Shown here piece by piece: positions 16,051-22,805 of a DNA stretch of 47,796 bases. The number at the start of each line of letters is the position of its first letter. The first letter of the stretch is position 1. Below the pieces are notes generated by a model, which saw only the letters and a list, made by a program, of their open reading frames with translations, was not told the origin of the DNA and did no database searches. The position numbers and the translations under genes are program-made. Source of the DNA: an uncultured Thiotrichales bacterium (GTDB lineage: Bacteria > Pseudomonadota > Gammaproteobacteria > CAIRSR01); NCBI GenBank assembly GCA_903881315.1, contig CAIRSR010000053.1, forward strand, positions 1 to 47,796, in the 5' to 3' direction.

Positions 16051-16407
16051 TCAGAGGTTGGTGCCATACCACGCCGTCTTCCCGCTGGCAGGATGGTAAA
16101 CGCAGTTTATGAATTCAGGAAAAATGCTTGCGCCTTCTACATCCATTTTGGATGGAGAAGGGTGATGCTTAGCAAGATGCGTATGGAAGAACCCAATAGC
16201 CCGGTATTTAGTACCTTCGACCATTCCCTGCACTCGCAGGTAGTCATCCATTGAAACGGCGTAATCTCCATCGCTAACCGCTACGTTCTGACACCGAATG
16301 ATTTTGGCAGACTTATAGCGTTCACCTTTGGCAATTAATACGCCGCATTCTTCCCGGTCGGTGGCCCGAAACTCATCTAAGTTCTCAATGACCTCAGGAA
16401 TGAGCAT
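16051..16407 (-). CDS. JAB/MPN-type metalloprotease-like protein
   Basis: A compact 118-residue protein with JAMM elements: an early Glu in REECGVLIAKG (around residue 20) and a metal motif FFHTHLAKHHPSPSKMD (H-x-H-x8-S-x2-D; canonical JAMM is H-x-H-x7-S-x2-D). Single-domain JAB proteins are zinc peptidases; in phages related domains occur in tail assembly proteins and in stand-alone virion proteins. It lies immediately upstream of terminase in the packaging operon with a strong ribosome site (GGGAGG). The substrate is unknown. The one-residue-longer motif means activity should not be assumed. Confidence 0.7.
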   Translation of the reverse strand: MLIPEVIENLDEFRATDREECGVLIAKGERYKSAKIIRCQNVAVSDGDYAVSMDDYLRVQGMVEGTKYRAIGFFHTHLAKHHPSPSKMDVEGASIFPEFINCVYHPASGKTAWYGTNL

Positions 16408-16437
16408 CGGACCACCTCCCCTACCGGGTGCTACGGG

Positions 16438-16713
16438 CTAGAAGCCGTTGCGCTTGTTAGCCAACTTGTTAAGCGCCAAGTGGAGGTCTGAAATCTGCTT
16501 TTGGGTCGCCTTACCAGTACGAACCGTCTTACGCAGACCCTGAATCTCAGCACCACCGCCACGACCGCCTGTGATTCGCTTGTCCTTACGCATAGCGCCA
16601 GCAGTACGACGGGAGCCACCCTTACCGCGCCCTACGTTATTGATAGCGCCACGAGCACCAGCACCTGAACCGTAGGAAGCCAAGGCTTCTCCGGTGAAAG
16701 TAGAAACGTGCAT
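16438..16713 (-). CDS. basic Gly/Arg-rich small protein
   Basis: This 91-residue, strongly basic protein has a Gly/Arg/Ala-rich first two thirds (GSGAGARGAINNVGRGKGG, KRITGGRGGGAE) and a C-terminal helix (KATQKQISDLHLALNKLANK). It has an AGGAGGAA ribosome site and starts the head/packaging run of genes; about 95 bp of non-coding DNA upstream separate it from the ParB-like gene. Composition suggests nucleic-acid binding or a disordered virion component. No family is recognised. Confidence 0.6.
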   Translation of the reverse strand: MHVSTFTGEALASYGSGAGARGAINNVGRGKGGSRRTAGAMRKDKRITGGRGGGAEIQGLRKTVRTGKATQKQISDLHLALNKLANKRNGF

Positions 16714-16807
16714 GACTTCCTCCTATCGTGTACGTGATGTTTGCCCGCGACATGCGGCCACCACTGAACATATCGAAAATGCTCACACAAAGGAGTAAAT
16801 GTCAACT

Positions 16808-18145
16808 CTAACCGGCAGATTTTGGTCTTATTTTCTTCCGAGAGTTACCAATACCACCGTGTACCTGTTTTGTCTGCTGAGTATTTATGGTGGCACCGGA
16901 GTTTAGGTAATCACGGCGACGGGAGGTTCTGTTTGCGACCCTAATAACCTCGCAGTCTAATCCTGCCCTTTCAACAACGTCGTCAGCGTCTGTATATCCA
17001 TAAACAATTATCGACTTGAATTCCAGCCGGTCTTCTGCTTCCTTAAGTTTTCTAGCAATCATTCGTACCTTGCTTGTATCCCCGCGAGCATTTTGAATTT
17101 GGGTTGATACAACGCCTGCCCCTTTAGGGATTCCAAGGATAGTTAGGTCCAATACCTTGTCGTCCCCGCCATATTGAATGTCGGGAATAACAGGAATGCC
17201 TGCCTCTTGGAAGAACCTGCCAACGAAAAATGAGCGGTATGCTGCCCAAACCCACGTTGCGATAGGAGACTCAGGGTTAATAGAAAAATTGGGCATAATC
17301 GAGGCTTCCATCCCAAGATTCAGAATTTTCTTGGCATTCTTGGCAGTATCCGTATAGACGGACTCAAAATGGAAATCCTCCGTGTAGAAACACGCAACGG
17401 CTTGGTGCCAGTTAATTCCCCGCGAACCTGCGTGCCATACCGCAAGCCAGTGTAGGGAAGGGTCTTCCTCCTGCCGCTCTAGGTCTAGTTCAAATCCTGC
17501 CCACGTATCAAGTGGTTTTGGGCAGAACTTAGGAATCATGTCCAACCGCAACGGCGGAATGTCATATGGAAGGTCAGAGTCAAAGAAAAGGAAGTTGTTT
17601 AGATCGTTCACTCCGTCAAGTGTGTCTGGTGCATCTTCAATCATATCTATATCTGCGTTGGGGTTTTCGTCCTTCTGCTCTTCCCTCTTTACTAGCCTTC
17701 CTAGCGTCTCATCGGTATAAGTAGTACCGATAAGTGATTCTCCCGCTTCGTGGATATCCATAAGTAACTCGGTAAGAATCGAATCGTTGTACGTGGACCC
17801 GTCGCTTGAGCCGTTGTCGGCTAGGACGATCTTGTTGGCCCGAATGTCGTCAACATCTACCCACGAAACTTCGATGTGCTGCCAGTTCAGCGACTTAGCG
17901 GCTTTCCACGTATGGTTGCCACCTAATATCTCGTTCTTTCTACCTGTCTTAGTTCCTTTGTTGACCACGATTGGCTTGAACTGGCCGTTCTCTTTTAGAG
18001 ACTCTGCAACCTTTTCAACATCACCTATGCGGGGATTCTTGTGGAACATTTTTACGGATTCAATATCCACCGTCTCTGTGCTTATGATGATCGACTTTTT
18101 AGAGACAGTAGTTGCCTTCTTTTTGACTACCCGCTTAACTTCCAT
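16808..18145 (-). CDS. ParB-like nuclease domain fused to DUF4417-like domain
   Basis: With the start at 18145 (ATG preceded by AGAGGT, 7 nt) the protein has 445 residues; an earlier in-frame start at 18196 lies deep in the neighbouring gene. A basic leader (MEVKRVVKKKAT) precedes a ParB/sulfiredoxin-type domain with VKMFHKNPRIGDVEKVAESL, GQFKPIVVNKG and ILGGNHTWKAA. The C-terminal 270 residues match the DUF4417 pattern: LHWLAVWHAGSRGINWHQ, SPIATWVWAAYRSFFVGRFF and AGIPVIPDIQYGG. ParB-DUF4417 combinations occur in phages and mobile elements with unknown function; ParB-like domains can be CTPases or nucleases. It follows the RuvC-like gene with an 11-bp overlap, suggesting a DNA-processing role. 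Confidence 0.75.
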   Translation of the reverse strand: MEVKRVVKKKATTVSKKSIIISTETVDIESVKMFHKNPRIGDVEKVAESLKENGQFKPIVVNKGTKTGRKNEILGGNHTWKAAKSLNWQHIEVSWVDVDDIRANKIVLADNGSSDGSTYNDSILTELLMDIHEAGESLIGTTYTDETLGRLVKREEQKDENPNADIDMIEDAPDTLDGVNDLNNFLFFDSDLPYDIPPLRLDMIPKFCPKPLDTWAGFELDLERQEEDPSLHWLAVWHAGSRGINWHQAVACFYTEDFHFESVYTDTAKNAKKILNLGMEASIMPNFSINPESPIATWVWAAYRSFFVGRFFQEAGIPVIPDIQYGGDDKVLDLTILGIPKGAGVVSTQIQNARGDTSKVRMIARKLKEAEDRLEFKSIIVYGYTDADDVVERAGLDCEVIRVANRTSRRRDYLNSGATINTQQTKQVHGGIGNSRKKIRPKSAG

Positions 18146-18662
18146 TTTTGCTACCTCTTCTGAGTCGATCTTGCAATGCCAGAACGTGCCATCCAAAAAG
18201 ATTTATAGCCCCGGCGTCTATCATGTCTTGGTCCTTCCCCGCATGTTCCAGCAGTTCGGGCCAAATGTCACGCATCCTCGCCGCTACTTCTTCCTTATTA
18301 ATTCCACCGTTCCCGCAGATTCGCTTCTTCCAACTCTGGTTATTTACGAGGCGTAAGGGAACCTTAGAGACGCTAGCAGCAGCCATTATCGCTCCACCTA
18401 CCTGCGCTTGCACTACGGTCGCGTGGGCACCACCACGCCCCATTACGGGAGCCTCCTGAAACACGTATGGCTCCCAACCACCGTCCAGCAAAAGTTGGAA
18501 GTAGTCGCGCATATAAACAAACGCTTGCCCTGCCGCTTCCGTCTTGTCCATGCTTAACTTGCTTACGTGGTAGTCAAATTGTTCTCTACCCCGTGTCGAT
18601 GACACGACCGCAAGTTTTGCACTCGATGGGTCTATCCCTATAACCATCTTGTGCTTCGTCAA
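18135..18662 (-). CDS. RuvC-like Holliday junction resolvase
   Basis: This 175-residue RNase H-fold protein has the first strand with acidic residue (MVIGIDPSSAKLAVV), a central glutamate (YVFQEAPVMGRGGAHATVVQ), and a C-terminal helix with acidic residues (DQDMIDAGAINLFGWH). A NGGINKEEVAARM segment resembles the RuvC 'K..v' region. Such proteins resolve branched recombination or replication intermediates before packaging. It lies amid a Cas4-like nuclease, RecA and DnaE, supporting a recombination role. The first ATG (18662) overlaps the previous gene by 77 bp; a second Met (MVIGIDPSS, 18647) is a possible start. Confidence 0.8.
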   Translation of the reverse strand: MTKHKMVIGIDPSSAKLAVVSSTRGREQFDYHVSKLSMDKTEAAGQAFVYMRDYFQLLLDGGWEPYVFQEAPVMGRGGAHATVVQAQVGGAIMAAASVSKVPLRLVNNQSWKKRICGNGGINKEEVAARMRDIWPELLEHAGKDQDMIDAGAINLFGWHVLALQDRLRRGSKNGS

Positions 18663-18846
18663 TAGATACTCCTGCTTGTGTCAGATGGTGAGCCGCTATC
18701 TTCCGTACTCTACGCAATTCACTCATGCTGGTCATTGCGTTAACGGTTAGAAAGCACTCTTTTGGGTCAAGCCGTTGCAGCAACTTACCACTTGCTATCT
18801 GTATGGCTATCAACAATTCTAAATTGTTGCTCTCTGTGGTAACCAT
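18586..18846 (-). CDS. small hypothetical protein with CxxC
   Basis: This 86-residue protein is helical for about 60 residues (LELLIAIQIASGKLLQRLD, then RRVRKIAAHHLTQAG) and ends with ECKTCGRVIDTG. Its 3' end overlaps the resolvase start by 77 bp, so its last 25 residues are encoded twice and must be treated with caution. The start is adjacent to the stop of the upstream gene. No family is recognised. Confidence 0.5.
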   Translation of the reverse strand: MVTTESNNLELLIAIQIASGKLLQRLDPKECFLTVNAMTSMSELRRVRKIAAHHLTQAGVSIDEAQDGYRDRPIECKTCGRVIDTG

Positions 18847-19760
18847 TAATTAGACACCGATACTACTGGCAAGCCTTCAAGTACTACTTTTGCCGATGCT
18901 AATATCCCAACTGCTCCTGTCTGCCCGTATTCGAACAGCGTCACGTACTGAGATATGTCAAGCGCTATGTTGTCGTCACTAACTAAGAACAACTTACCTG
19001 CTACCCCCGATAAATGCGTTGCAGGCCGAATATGCTTGACAGTTAATTTCCCCTTGCCAATAAGGGTCTGCGACGTATCGTGTTCCATAGCCGGACGAAA
19101 GAAAATTTTGCAACCATTAGTAGGACAGTTCCACAAGCCTTCGCTTGGGTCAAAAACCATTTCCTGCTTGTGCATTGGGCACACCGGCTTCTTTATGTTA
19201 CCGACTACTGCGTTAGGGCGCTTGATCTTCCTTAACGGTCCTGCTGGTGTTGTTGCCATTTTCTCTCCTACACTATTGGGTACAAACGGCAATGCGTTTG
19301 CAAAGTTTTTGGTTTCTACTCCACCTGATTTTACTGCTGAGTAGTCGGGATAAAATGCGTTCCACCTTGGAAATACATGAAATGGTATCGGCTTGTTAGT
19401 GGCAAGTATGTTGCCTCCGGTAAGCCACCATGTCCTGATATGCGGGTAGTCCCCGTGTTCCTCGTATGACAGGCCATTAATACGGTCGTATAAGAGGACA
19501 ATAGACGAAACGAGTACAGCGGTCAGATATTCTTCCTCTCCCATTTCTATAAGGCTGCGCTCTAGCAATTCGTAGTCTGTTTTTATTTCACCGTATATGG
19601 CTGCTGAAGAGTGCAAAGACAAGCCTGTTTTGATAGTTAATTGCTGTCTCCTAGCATCGTAGAACACTTCTACAGTCAACCAGTAGCCGGGTTTCAAATC
19701 TTTTTGTAGGCGCGCAGTTACAGACTGCGCACTTGCGATAAGCGTAACCGGGCTGCTCAT
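18846..19760 (-). CDS. hypothetical protein with zinc ribbon
   Basis: A 304-residue protein. The N-terminal half is strand-rich (YWLTVEVFYDARRQQLTIKT) with aromatic residues. The C-terminal half contains a zinc-ribbon-like C..H...C....C pattern (CPMHKQEMVFDPSEGLWNC, then a further Cys in PTNGCK). The last 60 residues (LFLVSDDNIALDISQYVTLF) are hydrophobic and mixed alpha/beta. Its ATG overlaps the upstream stop as ATGA. The position between Cas4-like, RecA and RuvC genes suggests DNA metabolism, but no catalytic motif is apparent. Confidence 0.6.
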   Translation of the reverse strand: MSSPVTLIASAQSVTARLQKDLKPGYWLTVEVFYDARRQQLTIKTGLSLHSSAAIYGEIKTDYELLERSLIEMGEEEYLTAVLVSSIVLLYDRINGLSYEEHGDYPHIRTWWLTGGNILATNKPIPFHVFPRWNAFYPDYSAVKSGGVETKNFANALPFVPNSVGEKMATTPAGPLRKIKRPNAVVGNIKKPVCPMHKQEMVFDPSEGLWNCPTNGCKIFFRPAMEHDTSQTLIGKGKLTVKHIRPATHLSGVAGKLFLVSDDNIALDISQYVTLFEYGQTGAVGILASAKVVLEGLPVVSVSN

Positions 19761-20155
19761 GCGCTTTCCAATCCACGGCGCTCTTTCTCCTGCAATAATT
19801 GCTCCACGGTTACGCGACGTGATCCAAGTTCTACCGCGCTCTTCGCCATTTCTTTGAATGACCGAATCTCTTGTGTGCGAATCTGCTGGTACTTAGAGGT
19901 CTTGGGGATATGGCCTTCCCTTGTGGCTGTAAGAATTAGTTGCTCCAACTCGCACGATCTTGCGTAGTAAGCGTCTGCTACTTCCATCAAGGCAAGCACA
20001 CCTGTCATTGGTGGCTCTAATCTCCCGAGCAATATATCCCGCATCACCGCTAGTTCGTCTGATATGTCTGTAGGAGAAGGCAGCCCTGCTCCTACACGGA
20101 ACGACCGCAAGCGCTTATGAGTACGCGGTCGAACCACTTTCACCGTTCTAGTCAT
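19757..20155 (-). CDS. hypothetical helical protein
   Basis: I chose the ATG at 20155 (two adjacent in-frame ATGs, preceded by GGAG). Earlier starts overlap more of the Cas4-like gene. The product of about 132 residues has a basic start (TRTVKVVRPRTHKRLRSFRV) and then long helices (ISDELAVMRDILLGRLE, VADAYYARSCELEQLILTA, IRSFKEMAKSAVELGSRRV). This weakly recalls helical DNA-packaging or small-terminase-type proteins, but the resemblance is not diagnostic. Confidence 0.6.
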   Translation of the reverse strand: MTRTVKVVRPRTHKRLRSFRVGAGLPSPTDISDELAVMRDILLGRLEPPMTGVLALMEVADAYYARSCELEQLILTATREGHIPKTSKYQQIRTQEIRSFKEMAKSAVELGSRRVTVEQLLQEKERRGLESA

Positions 20156-21008
20156 CATCGTCTCCATTCATATCGGGCCACGTTCCTGCGGCCATACAAG
20201 GTCCACCCGGTGATCCGAATGGGCAGTTGTCCCAATCCGGTCCTTTCATTTGCTTGCATAACGGCAACATGGGGTGCAAGATACCCAAATCTATTGAGGT
20301 ATTCAGTTCCTCTAGTTCTTGCGCTGCTGCATCAACCCTTGCCTCATCACGTATAACTACCCATTCCTTGATACCCTGATTGTTTTTGTTCTCGTTTAGA
20401 ATCACAAATAAGTCAAGGCCAGTAAGTAGAAACTCAAAGTCCACCTGCTTACGAGTTTTATCGTCTACTCCCTTGGCCGCTTGCACGTTGAAGGCGTAGT
20501 CATTTCTACCCTTTAGTTCAAACCCAAATTCCCTTCCTTCGAACCGTCCTTCTTTCGCCGTTCCAACGCCATCAAGAGAACAGCGCGCCCTCCACTTTGG
20601 CTTACGTACTAGGACTTCTATTCCGTCAAGCAGGCCAAGTGTCATCAGCGTTGCTTGCCAACGCATATGCGTCCACGTACCGTTAGCAAAGATCATAGAC
20701 AGTTGACGACTAGGTACACCTATACCGGGGATGCCAAGAAACGCAAGTTCCTGCCTTCGTAAACAGTTACCCGCTTGGGATGCACTAAATGATCTTGACC
20801 GATTTCTCTGTGGCGTTGACATCAACTTAGCAAGATTCTCAGCAACATCAGGATTAATCGTGCCGTCCCACGCTGGCAGCATAGTTTCAAGCATTGGCGT
20901 AAGAATTAGATCGTCTCGCATTGATTCATTCAGAGACGTTCTTGCGCTTTTGCTTATCTTGGGCTGCGGCGTAGGCTGCGTGGAAAATCTGCGCTTCGAG
21001 GGTGTCAT
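20148..21008 (-). CDS. Cas4-like PD-(D/E)XK exonuclease
   Basis: This 286-residue protein carries the Cas4/RecB-type arrangement: an N-terminal FSASQAGNCLRRQELAFLG (one cysteine before the core), a helix with NGTWTHMRWQ (core His), WRARCSLDGVG (metal Asp), FGFELKGRNDYAF (E-x-K), and three C-terminal cysteines (LCKQMKGPDWDNCPFG and GGPC). One upstream plus three downstream cysteines is the Fe-S cluster arrangement of Cas4 proteins. No cas1/cas2 is near, so it is a phage recombination or end-processing nuclease, consistent with adjacent recA. I chose the ATG at 21008 because it overlaps the preceding stop (TGATG) and has AAGGTG upstream; an ATG at 21029 is possible. Confidence 0.8.
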   Translation of the reverse strand: MTPSKRRFSTQPTPQPKISKSARTSLNESMRDDLILTPMLETMLPAWDGTINPDVAENLAKLMSTPQRNRSRSFSASQAGNCLRRQELAFLGIPGIGVPSRQLSMIFANGTWTHMRWQATLMTLGLLDGIEVLVRKPKWRARCSLDGVGTAKEGRFEGREFGFELKGRNDYAFNVQAAKGVDDKTRKQVDFEFLLTGLDLFVILNENKNNQGIKEWVVIRDEARVDAAAQELEELNTSIDLGILHPMLPLCKQMKGPDWDNCPFGSPGGPCMAAGTWPDMNGDDDD

Positions 21009-21184
21009 CAGAATATGCACCTTGCCCATGCGCCGTACGTGTCACGGTATTTTCTTGCGACTTTGATCGCTTCTTCCTTCGTATCGTAACCTTCCTTGGC
21101 TGTACCGGCTGCGATTCCACGATTCACCTTCTCATCCATATCAAGTACCCACCACTTTCTTCCCGGCCTTGGAATCAAGGTCAT
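21008..21184 (-). CDS. small protein, WWVLDMD type
   Basis: Only the 3' part of the frame looks protein-like: MTLIPRPGRKWWVLDMDEKV, then GYDTKEEAIKVARKYRDTYG. A start at 21184 gives 58 residues and a 44-bp overlap with the upstream gene. The frame is open farther up (to 21349), but that part competes with the neighbour. A similar '(Y)DT(K/R)EEA...(K/R)EYR' helix is seen in the protein at 27711-27965. Function is unknown. Confidence 0.55.
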   Translation of the reverse strand: MTLIPRPGRKWWVLDMDEKVNRGIAAGTAKEGYDTKEEAIKVARKYRDTYGAWARCIF

Positions 21185-21503
21185 TTGACTTACTACGAAC
21201 CTTATTACGATGTACCGACCTTTTTGCGTTTGTCCGTATGCTCTCGGACCCATGTCCGCTCTCGGCTTGTCTGGCCTGCTCTTTCCTGAGGTAGTACCAC
21301 TCTGCCGAATGGAAGCATCGCCACGGACATTTTTGGAGGTAGCAGTCATGTAGACCCACCCTCTCTATCTCGCCGTCTATTGCTAGTTCTGGATTACTTG
21401 TCCAACCGAACCCATGCGTTGACCTATACCAATGTGTACTTTGACAAACGATGTACTGAATTTCAGGTCGTTCGATGATGCCTTCTTCTCTAGTTATTGG
21501 CAT
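21141..21503 (-). CDS. hypothetical protein, Cys/Trp-rich centre
   Basis: I set the start at 21503 (MPITREEG) because GGGAG lies 7 nt upstream; the frame is open farther, with a TTG at 21542. The 120-residue product has an aromatic, Cys-containing central region (IQYIVCQSTHWYRSTHGFGW and HDCYLQKCPWRCFHSAEWYY) and a basic C-terminal tail. A metal site is conceivable from three cysteines and histidines. No family is recognised. Confidence 0.55.
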   Translation of the reverse strand: MPITREEGIIERPEIQYIVCQSTHWYRSTHGFGWTSNPELAIDGEIERVGLHDCYLQKCPWRCFHSAEWYYLRKEQARQAESGHGSESIRTNAKRSVHRNKVRSKSNDLDSKAGKKVVGT

Positions 21504-21591
21504 CTGCTGGCTCCCAACCATCGGGCAGGACACGACACTCAAGAACGAAGCCGGGGAACTTGATAAGCCACACGCTCTGTTTCCCCTGCAT
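21490..21591 (-). CDS. 33-residue hypothetical protein
   Basis: The ATG at 21591 has AGGAG at good spacing and yields MQGKQSVWLIKFPGFVLECR followed by VLPDGWEPADANN. The open frame continues upstream past the recA stop (residues like VKSFTLNAQEIRGTRRRAAM), so a slightly longer product with a non-ATG start is possible. It overlaps the next gene by 14 bp. No family is recognised. Confidence 0.5.
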   Translation of the reverse strand: MQGKQSVWLIKFPGFVLECRVLPDGWEPADANN

Positions 21592-21644
21592 CGCTGCTCT
21601 CCTACGTGTTCCGCGTATCTCTTGTGCGTTGAGTGTGAAACTTT

Positions 21645-22805
21645 TTACCGCGTCTTTGACTTCGTAGACGGCCTCACTATCCGAACCGTCTTCTTTGATG
21701 CGCCCCGCACCTGAGTTTGGGTGGACTTTTGCACCACGGGCTTTGAGGATGCGGCGCTCCGTGACACGACCCTCTTGCTGGCGGGTGCGGTCTTTCCACT
21801 TGACTCCGAATCTTTCAGTATCGCTTTCAGGTACTCCGTCGTCAGCGCCTCTCTCGCGGTCCTTCCACGGTACTTCACCTTCGGGTTGTTGCATTCGAAC
21901 CACGATCCCTTATCAATAGTAAGCACACCAGCGTCAAGGCATTTGTTAGCAATGTAAGACCACTCGTCCACGGAAGCGGTAGAAAAGTCGAACGTGAATT
22001 GGATCGCTTCATGCGGCTTGGACAACTTAGACTTCTCTAACGTGGCAGTAATGAGTTGCCCTGTCTTGCGCTTGACAGTCGTCTTTGTGGGCTTGCCGTC
22101 CTTAATGACTGTGCGCTGGACTTCTTCTGTTAGTTGACCGCTCTTTCGCACCGCTATTCGATAAGACGCATAGAACGGCAACGACTTACCACCCGGTACC
22201 GCTTCGTTGCTACCAAACATAACGCCAACATTTATCCGCGTCTGATTGATCCATAGGACCGCTGTCTTGGAATTCACAGCCGTCAACTTACGCATGGCAA
22301 GCGACATGAGTTGGGCTAGGCGTGCTGGCTGCACCTTGTCCTTGGCAAGCGACTTCTCCTGTTCTGCTTTTGGGAGAGCGGCAGCCACTGAGTCGAACAC
22401 AATCAGATCGACCTTGCCACGGATCAGGATTTCGGCTGCATCCATCGCTGCTTCGCCGTTCTCAGGGCGCTTGATAAGCAACTCCTTGACGTTTACCCCG
22501 CATTGCGTAGCCCACTCTGGATCGAATGAGTGTTCCGTATCTATAAGCGCTGCAATCATGCCTTGGCTTTGGCATTGTGCAATCGCTTTGTAGCCAATGT
22601 AACTTTTTAGAGTGCTGTAGTCCCCAAATATCTCTACGAAACGACCAAACGGCAAGCCACCTTGCAGCAGATCATCAATAGGTGCGATCCCGGTTGGCAA
22701 ATACGTAACAACGTAATGTGGATCGCTTGCTACCTGCATCGTATCCTTACCAAACGCTGCGTTGATTTCTTTCATCAATTCAGCGGCCTTTTTGCTAGCA
22801 GTCAT
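21645..22805 (-). CDS. recA: RecA-like recombinase
   Basis: This 386-residue protein follows the RecA core: YLPTGIAPIDDLLQGGLPFG, a P-loop region EIFGDYSTLKS, AALIDTEHSFDPEWATQCG, Walker B VDLIVFDSVAAALP, loop-2 area (TAVLWINQTRINVG with VMFGSNEAVPGGKSLPFYAS). The P-loop is atypical: GxxSTLKS has Leu where RecA has Gly before Lys, a variant I associate with phage RecA-like proteins. The C-terminus is a Lys/Arg/Ser-rich tail ending KKTVRIVRPSTKSKTR. It overlaps the dnaE stop as ATGA, which decided the start at 22805 over an ATG three codons earlier. It should promote strand exchange in phage replication and repair. Confidence 0.88.
   Translation of the reverse strand: MTASKKAAELMKEINAAFGKDTMQVASDPHYVVTYLPTGIAPIDDLLQGGLPFGRFVEIFGDYSTLKSYIGYKAIAQCQSQGMIAALIDTEHSFDPEWATQCGVNVKELLIKRPENGEAAMDAAEILIRGKVDLIVFDSVAAALPKAEQEKSLAKDKVQPARLAQLMSLAMRKLTAVNSKTAVLWINQTRINVGVMFGSNEAVPGGKSLPFYASYRIAVRKSGQLTEEVQRTVIKDGKPTKTTVKRKTGQLITATLEKSKLSKPHEAIQFTFDFSTASVDEWSYIANKCLDAGVLTIDKGSWFECNNPKVKYRGRTAREALTTEYLKAILKDSESSGKTAPASKRVVSRSAASSKPVVQKSTQTQVRGASKKTVRIVRPSTKSKTR

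Noticed and set aside
16714-16807. Promoter for the head operon (TTGACA at about 16799-16804 on the minus strand)
   Set aside because: A perfect -35 hexamer is present but no acceptable -10 at 16-19 nt; not enough to call a promoter.
20148-21008. CRISPR-Cas system, because of the Cas4-like protein
   Set aside because: No cas1, cas2 or repeat-spacer array is present; the 44-bp and 60-bp repeats have no spacers.
20926-21120. 64-codon minus-strand frame between the Cas4-like gene and the small gene before it
   Set aside because: It overlaps both neighbours almost entirely; their frames carry recognisable protein patterns and a TGATG junction.
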